Assembly: GCF_030462585.1 (NCBI RefSeq) | Contig: NZ_JASMRU010000002.1 | Span: forward strand, 1 to 64,000 | Origin: Pseudomonas sp. CAN1 | GTDB lineage: Bacteria; Pseudomonadota; Gammaproteobacteria; Pseudomonadales; Pseudomonadaceae | Direction of reading: 5' to 3' | DNA length: 64,000 nt | Shown: positions 28,626 to 37,624 of the stretch, in pieces | Numbering within the stretch: the first letter of the stretch is position 1 | How the letters are laid out: each line of letters begins with the position of its first letter | The notes under the pieces: generated by a model | Told to the model about the DNA's origin: nothing | Seen by the model: only the letters and a program-made list of their open reading frames with translations | The model's database searches: none | Translations under genes and position numbers: made by a program

Positions 28626-28770
28626 GGCTTTTGGTCGCGTTCGCGCACTGGATCGCGGCCGGGATCCCCGTCGCGCCCGCGCCAGGGGCCGTGAAAACCC
28701 TGGCGCGGGCGTCGTTGCGGGGATCGGGGGCGCCTGCTGGGGCAGGCGCGATTGTCAGAGTCGACGGGCG

Positions 28771-28803
28771 GCGGATAACGCCTGGGGCGTTATGCGCCCT
28801 ACG
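28771..28803. repeat. 33-bp GATAACGCC repeat, copy B
   Basis: Same as 23101-23133 except for the four central bases. It lies 4 bp beyond the gcdG stop, so it may also act as that gene's 3' hairpin. Confidence 0.8.
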
Positions 28804-28807
28804 GGGG

Positions 28808-30031
28808 TTAGATCACGCCGTCTTCGCGCAGCTTGCCGATGGCGCCCTGGTCCAGGCCGAGCACGCCTGCGAGGATTTCGTCGGTGTGCTGGCCGAGGGT
28901 CGGCGGGGCGTTGCGGTATTCCACCGGCGTCTCGGACAGGCGGATCGGGCTGGCCACCTGCGGCACGCTGCCGGCCAGCGGATGCGGCAGGTCCACGCGC
29001 AGGCCGCGGGCGATTACCTGCGGGTCGGCGAAGACCTGTGCCAGGTCGTTGATCGGGCCGCACGGCACGCTGGCCTGTTCCAGCACGGCGATCCACTCGG
29101 CGGTGGTGCGCATGACGGTGGACTGGCGGATCAGCGGGATCAGCACTTCGCGGTGCGCCACGCGTGCCTTGTTGGTGGCGAAGCGTTCGTCGGTGGCCCA
29201 TTCCGGGTGGCCCGCCAGCTCGGCGAACTTGCGGAACTGGCCGTCGTTGCCGACGGTGAGGATGAAGTCGCCATCGGCGGTCGGGAAGTCCTGGTACGGC
29301 ACGATGTTCGGGTGCGCGTTGCCCAGGCGACGCGGTGGGTTGCCGGTGGTCAGGTAGTTCAGGGTCTGGTTGGCCAGGCACGCGACCTGCACGTCCAGCA
29401 GCGCCATGTCGATGTGCTGGCCGATGCCGCTGACGTCGCGATGGGCGAGGGCGGCAAGGATCGCGGTGGACGAGTAGAGGCCGGTGAGGATGTCGGTCAG
29501 CGCGACGCCGACCTTCACCGGGCCGGCGCCTTCCTCGGCGTCGGAGCGGCCGGTCAGGCTCATCAGGCCGCCCAGGCCCTGGATCATGAAGTCGTAGCCG
29601 GCGCGCTTGGCGTAGGGGCCGGACTGGCCGAAGCCGGTGATCGAGCAGTAGATCAGCTTCGGGTTCAGCGCTTTGAGCGACTCGTAGTCCAGGCCGTAGG
29701 CTTTCAGGCCGCCGACCTTGAAGTTCTCCAGCACGATGTCGGCCTTGGCGGCGAGTTCGCGCACCAGGCGCTGGCCTTCGGGTTGGGTGAAGTCGATGGT
29801 CAGGGATTTCTTGTTGCGGTTCGCCGACAGGTAGTACGCCGCCTCGCTGGTGTCGCGGCCATCGCTGTCCTTGAGGAACGGCGGGCCCCAGGCGCGGGTG
29901 TCGTCGCCGCTGCCGGGACGCTCGATCTTGATCACTTCCGCGCCGAGGTCGGCGAGGATCTGCCCGGCCCAGGGGCCGGCGAGAACGCGGGAGAGGTCGA
30001 GGACACGGATGTGCGAAAGGGCGCCGGACAT
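28808..30031 (-). CDS. gcdG: CoA-transferase family III, glutarate/glutaryl-CoA type
   Basis: A 407-residue CaiB/BaiF-family CoA transferase. The family opening LSHIRVLDLSRVLAGPWAGQ, the NRNKKSLTIDFTQPEG segment and the catalytic Asp in GYDFMIQGLGG are seen. In Pseudomonas this gene pairs with gcdH (gcdHG operon) and moves CoA onto glutarate from lysine/5-aminovalerate breakdown. ATG 30031 (MSGALSHIRV) has GGTGAT upstream; the frame is open 18 codons further upstream but without homology. It is downstream of gcdH by 131 bp containing a strong hairpin. Confidence 0.85.
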   Translation of the reverse strand: MSGALSHIRVLDLSRVLAGPWAGQILADLGAEVIKIERPGSGDDTRAWGPPFLKDSDGRDTSEAAYYLSANRNKKSLTIDFTQPEGQRLVRELAAKADIVLENFKVGGLKAYGLDYESLKALNPKLIYCSITGFGQSGPYAKRAGYDFMIQGLGGLMSLTGRSDAEEGAGPVKVGVALTDILTGLYSSTAILAALAHRDVSGIGQHIDMALLDVQVACLANQTLNYLTTGNPPRRLGNAHPNIVPYQDFPTADGDFILTVGNDGQFRKFAELAGHPEWATDERFATNKARVAHREVLIPLIRQSTVMRTTAEWIAVLEQASVPCGPINDLAQVFADPQVIARGLRVDLPHPLAGSVPQVASPIRLSETPVEYRNAPPTLGQHTDEILAGVLGLDQGAIGKLREDGVI

Positions 30032-30124
30032 GCAATCACCTGCAACGTGAAAAGGGGCGGGGAGGGCGCAGTGCGGGGACTCCACGGTCCTCCCCGGGGC
30101 CTCTCGGGCGAGAGGTAAACGGTC

Positions 30125-30153
30125 GCCAGCCCGGCTCCTGGAGCCGGGCTGGC
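30125..30153. other. 29-bp perfect palindrome between gcdH and gcdG
   Basis: GCCAGCCCGGCTCC-T-GGAGCCGGGCTGGC: two 14-bp arms, exact inverses, around a single T, 9 bp after the gcdH stop. Lacks a T-tract on either strand. Could be an mRNA-processing or attenuation hairpin, or cruciform-forming DNA. Confidence 0.7.
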
Positions 30154-30162
30154 GCGAGGCGC

Positions 30163-31344
30163 TTAGAAGAACGCCTGGATGCCGGTCTGGGCGCGGCCGA
30201 GGATCAGCGCGTGGACGTCGTGGGTACCTTCGTAGGTGTTCACCACTTCCAGGTTGACCAGGTGGCGGGCCACGCCGAACTCGTCGGAGATGCCGTTGCC
30301 GCCGAGCATGTCGCGGGCCAGACGGGCGATGTCCAGGGCCTTGCCGCAGCTGTTGCGCTTCATGATCGAGGTGATTTCGACGGCGGCGGTGCCTTCGTCC
30401 TTCATCCGGCCCAGGCGCAGGCAGCCTTGCAGGGCGAGGGTGATGTCGGTCTGCATGTCGGCCAGCTTCTTCTGGATCAGCTGGTTGGCAGCCAGCGGGC
30501 GGCCGAACTGCTTGCGGTCCAGGGTGTACTGGCGAGCGGTGTGCCAGCAGGCTTCGGCGGCACCCAGGGCGCCCCAGGAGATGCCGTAGCGGGCGGAGTT
30601 CAGGCAGGTGAACGGGCCGCGCAGGCCGCGCACGTCCGGGAAGGCGTTCTCTTCCGGGCAGAACACGTTGTTCATCACGATCTCGCCGGTGATCGAGGCG
30701 CGCAGGCCGACCTTGCCGTGGATCGCCGGGGCGGACAGGCCTTCCCAGCCTTTTTCGAGGACGAAGCCGCGGATCTGACCTTCGTCATCCTTGGCCCAGA
30801 CCACGAAGACGTCGGCGATCGGGCTGTTGGTGATCCACATCTTGGCGCCGGTCAGGCGGTAGCCGCCGTCGACCTTCTTGGCGCGGGTGATCATCGAGCC
30901 CGGGTCGGAGCCGTGGTCCGGCTCGGTCAGGCCGAAGCAGCCGATGTACTCGCCGCTGGCGAGTTTCGGCAGGTATTTCTGCTTGGTGGCTTCGTTGCCG
31001 AATTCGTTGATCGGCACCATCACCAGGGACGACTGCACGCTCATCATCGAGCGGTAGCCGGAGTCGATGCGCTCGACTTCACGGGCGATCAGGCCGTAGC
31101 AAACGTAGTTCAGGCCGCTGCCGCCGTATTGTTCGGGGATGGTCGCGCCGAGCAGGCCGGTTTCGCCCATCTCGCGGAAGATCGCCGGGTCGGTCTGCTC
31201 ATGGCGGAAGGCTTCCAGCACGCGCGGGGCCAGCTTGTCCTGGGCGAACTGGTAGGCGCTGTCGCGCACCATGCGCTCTTCTTCGGTGAGTTGCTGATCC
31301 AGCAGCAGCGGATCTTCCCAGTTGAAGCTTGCTTTGGTCGCCAT
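30163..31344 (-). CDS. gcdH: Glutaryl-CoA dehydrogenase
   Basis: A 393-residue acyl-CoA dehydrogenase that oxidises and decarboxylates glutaryl-CoA to crotonyl-CoA, using FAD and an electron-transfer flavoprotein. The signature [15 protein letters not shown], the [18 protein letters not shown] flavin region and the catalytic Glu in [18 protein letters not shown] (the GCDH-specific YEGTHD) are present. ATG 31344 ([15 protein letters not shown]) is the homologous start; 13 open codons lie upstream. Divergent from its probable regulator. Confidence 0.95.
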   Translation of the reverse strand: MATKASFNWEDPLLLDQQLTEEERMVRDSAYQFAQDKLAPRVLEAFRHEQTDPAIFREMGETGLLGATIPEQYGGSGLNYVCYGLIAREVERIDSGYRSMMSVQSSLVMVPINEFGNEATKQKYLPKLASGEYIGCFGLTEPDHGSDPGSMITRAKKVDGGYRLTGAKMWITNSPIADVFVVWAKDDEGQIRGFVLEKGWEGLSAPAIHGKVGLRASITGEIVMNNVFCPEENAFPDVRGLRGPFTCLNSARYGISWGALGAAEACWHTARQYTLDRKQFGRPLAANQLIQKKLADMQTDITLALQGCLRLGRMKDEGTAAVEITSIMKRNSCGKALDIARLARDMLGGNGISDEFGVARHLVNLEVVNTYEGTHDVHALILGRAQTGIQAFF

Positions 31345-31448
31345 GGAGAAACCTCGAACGCAGACAGTGAAAGACCCGCACAAGTCTAGGCGGGCTCGGT
31401 GTGGGCCATCCTAGTCAGCCGTCGGGAAGCCGGGCAACCGACTAATTC

Positions 31449-31462
31449 GCACGCTGTTGTGC
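31449..31462. promoter_or_regulatory. Inverted repeat in the gcdH-gcdR divergent region
   Basis: GCAC-GCTGTT-GTGC, a short dyad about midway between the divergent starts, in the position expected for a LysR operator. The sequence alone does not prove binding. Confidence 0.35.
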
Positions 31463-31572
31463 TATTTTGTCACTCCGTAATCGCCTGGTTGCGACGCTGT
31501 TTTGCGTTTCAGCCTCTATATCAGGCGTTCCTGGCATTTCCTGCGCATCACGATATTCCGAAGAGGCATTCG

Positions 31573-32481
31573 ATGCGACGCAAGATCCCGACCACTGCGG
31601 CGCTGGTCGCCTTCGAATCCGCCGCCCGCCACGAGAGTTTCACCAAGGCCGCCGACGAACTGTCGCTGACCCAGAGTGCCATCTGCCGGCAGATCGCCAC
31701 GCTGGAGGAGTTCCTCGGCGTCGAGCTGTTCCGCCGCTCGCGGCGCGGGGTGAAGCTGACCGAAGCGGGGCTCAATTACAGCCGGCGCGTCGCCCAGCGC
31801 CTGGACGCAGTGGAGCGCGACACCCTGGCGGTGATGGGCCAGCAGGGTGGCGGCACGCTGGAGCTGGCGGTGGTGCCGACCTTCGCCACCCAGTGGCTGC
31901 TGCCGCGGCTGAAGGACTTCAAGCGCCTGCACCCGGAAGTCACGGTCAACCTGACCAACCGCACCCGGCCGTTCCTCTTCGCCGACACCGAGTTCGACGC
32001 CGCGTTGTATTTCGGCGATGGCGTGTGGTCCGGTACGGTGGCCAACTTCCTCATGCACGAGAACCCGGTGCCTGTGTGCAGCCCCGAGCTGCTGGGTGGG
32101 CAACGGGAATTATCCGCGGCGCAGATCGCCGAACTGCCGCTGATGCAGCAGACCACCCGGCCCTACGCCTGGCGCCAGTGGTTCGGTTCGCTGGGCATGA
32201 GCGTGGCGCACGACATGAGCGGCACCCGCTACGAGCTGTTCTCCATGCTCGCCCAGGCGGCCATGCATGGCATGGGCGTGGCGCTGATCCCGCCGATGCT
32301 GATCCAGCACGAGCTGGCCGACGGCCGGCTGATCGTGCCGATGCAACATGCCTATTTGAGCGAAAATGCCTATTACCTGATGATTCCCGAACGCAAGGTG
32401 GAGTCGGCGACCCTCGGCGCTTTTCGCGACTGGCTGGTGGATGAAGCCGCCCGTTATCGCGCCGAAGCCGGGCTCGGCTGA
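31573..32481 (+). CDS. gcdR: LysR-family regulator of glutarate catabolism
   Basis: A 302-residue LysR-type regulator of the GcvA-like subgroup. The helix-turn-helix lies in residues 20-45 (ESFTKAADELSLTQSAICRQ), followed by the effector-binding domain. It is divergent from gcdH, the arrangement of the Pseudomonas gcdR-gcdHG system, where glutarate is the inducer. ATG 31573 begins MRRKIPTTAAL; the frame is open earlier without homology. Confidence 0.87.
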   Translation: MRRKIPTTAALVAFESAARHESFTKAADELSLTQSAICRQIATLEEFLGVELFRRSRRGVKLTEAGLNYSRRVAQRLDAVERDTLAVMGQQGGGTLELAVVPTFATQWLLPRLKDFKRLHPEVTVNLTNRTRPFLFADTEFDAALYFGDGVWSGTVANFLMHENPVPVCSPELLGGQRELSAAQIAELPLMQQTTRPYAWRQWFGSLGMSVAHDMSGTRYELFSMLAQAAMHGMGVALIPPMLIQHELADGRLIVPMQHAYLSENAYYLMIPERKVESATLGAFRDWLVDEAARYRAEAGLG

Positions 32482-32586
32482 GCCATGGCAAGCAGGGCGG
32501 TGTCGGCCGGGTCCAGAATTGCATAGCCGGCGGGGCTTTCCCCGTCATCGCGCTCACGAGGCGCAACCTCCCAAGAAGGAGCTTCC

Positions 32587-32994
32587 ATGAATTTCCATAC
32601 CCGCAAATGGGTCAAGCCTGAAGACCTCAACCCGAACGGCACCCTGTTCGGGGGCAGTCTTCTGAAGTGGATCGACGAAGAAGCGGCGATCTACGCCATC
32701 GTCCAGCTGGGCAACCAGCGCGTGGTGACCAAGTTCATCTCCGAGATCAACTTCGTCAGTTCGGCACGCCAGGGCGACATCATCGAGCTGGGCATCACCG
32801 CCACCGAGTTCGGTCGCACCTCGATCACCCTGAGCTGTGAAGTGCGCAACAAGATCACCCGCAAGAGCATCCTCACGGTCGACAAGATGGTCTTCGTAAA
32901 CATCGGCCCGGACGGCCAGCCGGCGCCCCACGGCCGTACCGAGATCCTCTACATCAAGGATCAGTTCAAGGACGACGCCATTCCCCAGCCCTGA
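32587..32994 (+). CDS. Acyl-CoA thioesterase (hotdog fold, YciA-like)
   Basis: A 135-residue single-domain hotdog thioesterase that hydrolyses acyl-CoA. The segment NPNGTLFGGSLLKWIDEEAA carries the family Asn/Gly turn and catalytic Asp, and HGRTEILY lies near the C-terminus. It follows gcdR by 105 bp on the same strand and has AAGGAG 10 bp upstream (32576-32581). Substrate range unknown. Confidence 0.85.
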   Translation: MNFHTRKWVKPEDLNPNGTLFGGSLLKWIDEEAAIYAIVQLGNQRVVTKFISEINFVSSARQGDIIELGITATEFGRTSITLSCEVRNKITRKSILTVDKMVFVNIGPDGQPAPHGRTEILYIKDQFKDDAIPQP

Positions 32995-33087
32995 CGGGCT
33001 AGCCTCAAGGGTGATTGCCAGCGTGCCCGGAGCCAAGCCGAACCGCGGCGAAAACCTTTGCATTTGCGTCGATTGAGTGTGAGCCTG

Positions 33088-33160
33088 TGCCCGCCCACGG
33101 CGGGCATGGGCCGACGCACGCTCCCCGCCGATCCAGCTGCACGCATTCACTGGAGTGCGT
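33088..33160 (+). promoter_or_regulatory. Leader with two hairpins before the NitT/TauT-type ABC operon
   Basis: TGCCCGCC-CAC-GGCGGGCA (33088-33106) and ACGCATTC-ACTG-GAGTGCGT (33141-33160) are two dyads in the 193-bp gap. The second ends 27 bp before the start codon and could be an operator or leader stem. Confidence 0.4.
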
Positions 33161-33187
33161 CTGCAAAACAATGACCGGGGAGAGACC

Positions 33188-34195
33188 ATGCACACCACCT
33201 TCGCATCCGCGCTGCGCCAACTGGCCGTGGCCACCTGTGCCAGCCTGCTGCTGGCCGGCGCCGCGCACGCCGCAGCGATCAAGGCTGATACCAAGCCCGA
33301 AGCCGGCACCTTCAAGATGGGCATGCAGCCCTGGCTGGGCTATGGCCAGTGGTATGTCGCCGAGCAGGCCGGCGCCTTCAAGGCCAACGGCCTGGAGCAG
33401 GTCGAGCTGGTCAACTTCACCGAAGACAAGGACATGAACGCCGCCCTGGCCAGCGGCCAGATCGACGGTGGCAACCTCGCCACCCACACCGCCATGGCCA
33501 TGGTCGCCGCCGGCCTGCCGGTGAAGATCGTCCTGCTGCTGGACCAGAGCACCAGCGCCGATGCGCTGATCGTCGATCCGTCCATCAAGACGCTGACCGA
33601 TCTGAAGGGCAAGCAGGTCGCCTACGAAGAAGGCACCACCAGCGACATCCTCCTGCACAGCGCCCTGCGCAAGGCCGGCCTGACCATCGCCGACGTGCAG
33701 CCGGTGCCGATGCCCGCCGCCAACGCCGGCAGCGCGCTGATCGCCGGGCAGGTTCCGGCCGCTGTGACCTACGAGCCGTACCTGTCTGCTGCCAAGCAGC
33801 AGAACCCCAAGGTCAACCTGCTGTACAAGGGCTCGGATGATCCGGGCATCATCAGTGACGTGTTCGTGGTCCGCGACGAGGTCCTGAAGGAGCGTCCCGG
33901 CCAGGTGCTGGCGCTGATCAAGAGCTGGGAAGCCGGCCTCAAGCACTACAACGAGAAGGGCGCCGAAGGCCGCGCCGCCATCGCCAAGGGCGTGGGCGCC
34001 GACGAGTCGGAGCTGACCAGCGCCTTCGACGGCGTGCACTTCTACTCGGTGAAGGAAAACCAGGCCGAGCTGAAGGGCGCCTTCCAGAAGGGTTCCTTCG
34101 AACACATCCAGAAGGCCGCCAGCGAAGCCGGCATCCTCCAGCAGCCGGTCACCCCGGCGCAGGCCATCGACGCGCGCTTCGTCGAGGCGCTCTGA
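33188..34195 (+). CDS. NitT/TauT-type ABC transporter substrate-binding protein
   Basis: A 335-residue periplasmic binding protein of the SsuA/TauA/NMT1 class. Signal peptide about 1-27 (LLLAGAAHA-A), then MGMQPWLGYGQWYVAEQAGA, the typical opening of this family. ATG 33188 follows GGGGAGAG; the frame is open 11 codons upstream. It heads a three-gene importer with a matching permease and ATPase. The ligand (sulfonate, taurine-like or other small organic molecule) is not evident, and no desulfonation enzymes are adjacent. Confidence 0.85.
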   Translation: MHTTFASALRQLAVATCASLLLAGAAHAAAIKADTKPEAGTFKMGMQPWLGYGQWYVAEQAGAFKANGLEQVELVNFTEDKDMNAALASGQIDGGNLATHTAMAMVAAGLPVKIVLLLDQSTSADALIVDPSIKTLTDLKGKQVAYEEGTTSDILLHSALRKAGLTIADVQPVPMPAANAGSALIAGQVPAAVTYEPYLSAAKQQNPKVNLLYKGSDDPGIISDVFVVRDEVLKERPGQVLALIKSWEAGLKHYNEKGAEGRAAIAKGVGADESELTSAFDGVHFYSVKENQAELKGAFQKGSFEHIQKAASEAGILQQPVTPAQAIDARFVEAL

Positions 34196-34229
34196 TCCTC
34201 TGATTCATTGATCTTCCGAGACACGGCGT

Positions 34230-34250
34230 GCGCCGGCCCTGAGCCGGCGC
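34230..34250 (+). other. Intercistronic hairpin after the binding-protein gene
   Basis: GCGCCGGC / GCCGGCGC with a 5-nt loop, followed by GCGTCTTTCT. Similar in placement to the hairpins after the binding-protein genes at 3.1 and 21.1 kb. Confidence 0.5.
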
Positions 34251-34278
34251 GCGTCTTTCTCCGTTCGACGAGCCTGAC

Positions 34279-35085
34279 ATGAAAGCCCGCAAATCCAACC
34301 CGCTGTTCACCATCGGCAAGCCGATCGCGCAGCGCCACTTCCTGCTCATCGGCGGCGCCGTGTTCGTCCTGCTGGCGCTGCTCTGGTGGCTGGCCGGCGC
34401 CAGCGGCGCAGTGCCGAAGATCTTCCTGCCGGCGCCCGGCGACGTCTGGGCGCGCATGCTCAAGCTGGCCGCCGACGGCACCCTGTGGTCGGACCTGAAG
34501 GTCAGCGTGTACCGCATTGCCGTGGCCTTCCTGGTGTCTTCGGCGATGTCCATCGTGATCGGCGTGTTCGCCGGCTGCTATGGCTTCTGGAAGGCTGCCA
34601 CCGAGCCGCTGGTGGACTTCGTGCGCTACATGCCGGTGGTGGCCTTCGTCCCGCTGACCATCCTCTGGGCCGGCACCAGCGACTTCCAGAAATTCCTCAT
34701 CATCTGGATCGGCACCTTCTTCCAGCAGGTGCTGATGGTGATGGACGCCATCAAGCGCGTGCCGGCGGACTTCGTCGGTCTCGGTCGTACCCTTGGCATG
34801 CCGGACCGCCGCATCCTCCTGAAGATCGTCCTGCCCAGCGCGCTGCCGGGCATCTGGGATGCCCTGCGGATCAGCCTCGGCTGGGCCTGGACCTGGCTGG
34901 TGCTGGCCGAACTGGTGGCCGCGACCTCCGGCCTGGGCTATCGCATCACCGTGTCCCAGCGCTTCTTCCAGACCGACACCATCATCGGCTACATCCTCCT
35001 GCTGGGCTTCCTCGGGCTGGTCACCGACCAGGCCATGCGCGCCGGCGAGAAGGTCCTGTTCCGCTACAACCGGAGACGCAGCTGA
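34279..35085 (+). CDS. NitT/TauT-type ABC transporter permease
   Basis: A 268-residue SsuC/TauC-like inner-membrane permease. The EAA loop reads VPADFVGLGRTLGMPDRRILLKIVLPSALPG, followed by the family segment LRISLGWAWTWLVLAELVAATSGLGYRI. Hydrophobic helices span the rest. The stop codon shares a base with the ATPase start (TGATG). It forms the channel of the 33.2-35.9 kb importer. Confidence 0.9.
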   Translation: MKARKSNPLFTIGKPIAQRHFLLIGGAVFVLLALLWWLAGASGAVPKIFLPAPGDVWARMLKLAADGTLWSDLKVSVYRIAVAFLVSSAMSIVIGVFAGCYGFWKAATEPLVDFVRYMPVVAFVPLTILWAGTSDFQKFLIIWIGTFFQQVLMVMDAIKRVPADFVGLGRTLGMPDRRILLKIVLPSALPGIWDALRISLGWAWTWLVLAELVAATSGLGYRITVSQRFFQTDTIIGYILLLGFLGLVTDQAMRAGEKVLFRYNRRRS

Positions 35086-35861
35086 TGGCAACCCTGGAAA
35101 TCTCCGGCCTGAACAAGAGCTTCGCGGTCGGCAAGGAGCGCCGCGAGGTGCTGCGCAATATCGACCTGACCCTGGCGGACAACGAATTCGTTTCCATCGT
35201 CGGCACCTCGGGCTGCGGCAAGAGCACGCTGCTGTCCATCGCCGCCGGCCTGGAGGAGTTCGACAGCGGCAGCGTGAAGGTGGATGGCGTACCGATCACC
35301 GGGCCGGGCCTGGACCGCGGTGTGGTGTTCCAGTCCTACACCCTGCTGCCCTGGCTCACTGCGCGGCAGAACGTCGAATTCGCCCTCAAGGCGGCCGGCA
35401 TGTCCCGCGCGCAATGCCGCGAGATCGCCGACGAGCACCTGGAGCTGGTCAAGCTGACGAAGTTTGCCGAGGCCTACCCGAACGAGCTCTCCGGTGGCAT
35501 GAAGCAGCGCGTGGCGATTGCCCGTGCGCTGTCCTACCGGCCGAAGATCCTGCTGATGGACGAGCCCTTCGGCGCGCTGGATGCCATGACCCGCCACCAG
35601 ATGCAGGAGCTGCTCACGCGCATCTGGGAAGTCCACCGGCTGACGGTGATGTTCGTCACCCACGACGTGGAAGAGGCGGTGTACCTGTCCGACCGCATCG
35701 TGGTGATGGGCCTGGGCCCTGGGCGGATCAAGACCACCTTCGAGGTGAAACTCGGTCGCCCGCGCCATGAGGACATGGCCGCCAGCGCCGAGTTCATCGA
35801 CCTGCAGCGCCAGGTCCTGCGCTCGATCCGCGAGGAAGAACAGGGCGTCGCCGCCCTGTAA
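35085..35861 (+). CDS. NitT/TauT-type ABC transporter ATP-binding protein
   Basis: A 258-residue SsuB/TauB-like ATPase. Walker A GTSGCGKST, Q-loop VVFQSYTLLPWL, signature [15 protein letters not shown], Walker B ILLMDEPFGALDA and switch His in FVTHDVEEAV are intact. The start is ATG 35085, overlapping the permease stop by one base; the frame is open further upstream inside the permease gene. Convergent with the TPM gene, 13 bp apart. Confidence 0.92.
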   Translation: MATLEISGLNKSFAVGKERREVLRNIDLTLADNEFVSIVGTSGCGKSTLLSIAAGLEEFDSGSVKVDGVPITGPGLDRGVVFQSYTLLPWLTARQNVEFALKAAGMSRAQCREIADEHLELVKLTKFAEAYPNELSGGMKQRVAIARALSYRPKILLMDEPFGALDAMTRHQMQELLTRIWEVHRLTVMFVTHDVEEAVYLSDRIVVMGLGPGRIKTTFEVKLGRPRHEDMAASAEFIDLQRQVLRSIREEEQGVAAL

Positions 35862-35874
35862 TTCTCAGAAGTGG

Positions 35875-36867
35875 TTACCAGCGGCCGGAAGCACCGCCGC
35901 CGCCGCTGGAGCCACCGCCGCCCCGGAAGCCACCGCCTCCGCCGCCGCCACGCCCGCCGCCGCCACGGCCGATCGAGCTGATGATCATCAGCAGCAGCTG
36001 CAGTACGCCCGAGGTCAGCCACATTGGCGGCAGGAAGAAGATGTACAGCACTAGCGGGATCGAGAAGGAACCGATCATCTGCTGCTGCAGGGCTGCGGGA
36101 TTGGTTTCGCTGAACAGCAGCACCGCCGAAGCGACGCCGCCAACCAGCGCGCTGCACAGCAGGTAGCGGCCCATGCTGCGCTGGCGCAGCCATTGCACCG
36201 GGAACAGCAGGCACAGCAGCGGCACGCCGACCAGCAGGGCGAGCATGCCGATCAGGCACGCGGGTGGGATTTCCTCGGCGGCGCTGGCGTTGTGGTTGGA
36301 ATAGGCATCGCTGTAGCCCGTCACCGGGCCGGTCTGCGGCAGTTGGTCCGCTGCGCTTTCATCGGGTTCGGCTGGGGCTGCCGCTGGTGGTTCGATCAGC
36401 GCGACCAGGCTGTCCACACCGGCCTGGATGCCGCCGGCGAAGTCGCCGGTCTTGAAGTGCGGGACGATCTGATCGCGGATGATGCGCCCGGCCTGCACGT
36501 CGGTGATGGTGCCTTCCAGGCCGTAGCCGACCTCGATGCGCAGCGTGCGGTCGTTCTTGGCGACCACCAGCAGCACGCCGTCGTCCACGCCCTTGCGGCC
36601 CAGCTTCCACTGCTCGAAGGCGCGCACCGCGTAATCCTCGATGCTGTCGTCGCCGGTGCTGGGGATCAGCAGTACGGCGATCTGCGCGCCCTTGCGCTGT
36701 TCGAGGCCGGCGAGCTGGCTTTCCAGCTGCGTGCGCTGGCCCGCGTCGAGGGTCTGGGTGAGGTCGGTGACGCGGGCGCTGAGCGGCGGGATGGCGACCG
36801 GCGCCGCCTGCAGAACGGCCGCCCAGCACAGCAGCAGGGCGGCCAGCAGCCAGCGCGGCAGGGTCAT
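35875..36867 (-). CDS. TPM-domain (YgcG family) membrane protein with Gly-rich tail
   Basis: A 330-residue envelope protein. Signal peptide about 1-21 (LLLCWAAVLQA), then a TPM domain (residues about 25-165; LTQTLDAGQRTQLESQLAGLE, VGYGLEGTITDVQAGRIIRD). A Pro/Ala linker and three to four hydrophobic helices (about 200-300) follow, then a Gly/Arg-rich tail ending GGASGRW. TPM proteins are found with LemA proteins, as here. The roles are unclear; links to envelope quality control and photosystem repair are known from relatives. Start overlaps the lemA-like stop (ATGA). Confidence 0.83.
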   Translation of the reverse strand: MTLPRWLLAALLLCWAAVLQAAPVAIPPLSARVTDLTQTLDAGQRTQLESQLAGLEQRKGAQIAVLLIPSTGDDSIEDYAVRAFEQWKLGRKGVDDGVLLVVAKNDRTLRIEVGYGLEGTITDVQAGRIIRDQIVPHFKTGDFAGGIQAGVDSLVALIEPPAAAPAEPDESAADQLPQTGPVTGYSDAYSNHNASAAEEIPPACLIGMLALLVGVPLLCLLFPVQWLRQRSMGRYLLCSALVGGVASAVLLFSETNPAALQQQMIGSFSIPLVLYIFFLPPMWLTSGVLQLLLMIISSIGRGGGGRGGGGGGGFRGGGGSSGGGGASGRW

Positions 36868-37478
36868 TGCGCGGGCTGCGCCGGCGCGTTGCCGAAGTCC
36901 ACTTTAGGCGCGGTGGAGATGGCGGCTTCGTTCTCCACGCTGAAGTTGGCCTTGGGCTTGTAGCCGAAGATCTTCGCGGTGATCACCTGGGGGAACTGGC
37001 GAATCATCACGTTGTACTCCTGCACCGACTTCACATAGCGGCCGCGGGCGACGGTGATGCGGTTCTCGGTGCCTTCGAGCTGGGTCAGCAGGTCCTTGAA
37101 CAGGCCGTCGGCCTTGAGCTGCGGGTAGTTCTCCGAGACCACCAGCAGGCGCGAGAGCGCCGAGCTGAGCTGGCCCTGGGCCTGCTGGAAGCGCTTGACC
37201 GCTTCCGGGTCGTCTAGTTGGTCTGCGTTGAGGGTGGTGCTGCCGACCTTGGCGCGGGCTTCGGTCACCTGGGTCAGTACGCTGGCTTCATGGGAGGCGT
37301 AGCCCTTCACGGTGCTGACCAGGTTGGGAATCAGGTCGGCGCGTCGCTGGTACTGGTTGAGCACTTCCGACCAGGCGGCCTTCACCTGTTCATCACCGGC
37401 CTGCATGGCGTTGTAGCCACAGCCGGAGAGCAGGGTGACGAGGATGTAGCCGGTGAGGAACTTGATCAAACGGGGCAT
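36864..37478 (-). CDS. LemA family lipoprotein
   Basis: A 204-residue LemA-family protein, mostly helical (QYQRRADLIPNLVSTVKGYA is the family hallmark). The leader MPRLIKFLTGYILVTLLSGC ends with a lipobox Cys, so it should be lipid-anchored rather than N-terminally membrane-embedded as in many LemA proteins. ATG 37478 gives this leader; the frame is open 32 codons earlier without homology. Coupled by a 4-bp overlap to the TPM gene. Confidence 0.85.
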   Translation of the reverse strand: MPRLIKFLTGYILVTLLSGCGYNAMQAGDEQVKAAWSEVLNQYQRRADLIPNLVSTVKGYASHEASVLTQVTEARAKVGSTTLNADQLDDPEAVKRFQQAQGQLSSALSRLLVVSENYPQLKADGLFKDLLTQLEGTENRITVARGRYVKSVQEYNVMIRQFPQVITAKIFGYKPKANFSVENEAAISTAPKVDFGNAPAQPAQ

Positions 37479-37624
37479 GGCAGGCGCTCGTGCTGGCGAA
37501 AAGGCCCAGTCTAGGCCAGTTCCGGCTGAGGAGTCAGATGGAAATGTCCGAAACAGCCAGCGCTTGCCGGCCATGGGGTGGCTCGGGGTAGAATCTTGTT
37601 GGTCTATACCAGGAGTTGTATTTC

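Noticed and set aside
33188-35861. Calling the ABC system a taurine or alkanesulfonate transporter
   Set aside because: Family membership is clear, but no TauD, SsuD or related enzyme lies nearby, so the substrate cannot be named.
37616-37624. TTG start at 37616 for the EamA transporter
   Set aside because: The AGGAG motif directly abuts this TTG, whereas GTG 37625 is at a normal 9-nt spacing.
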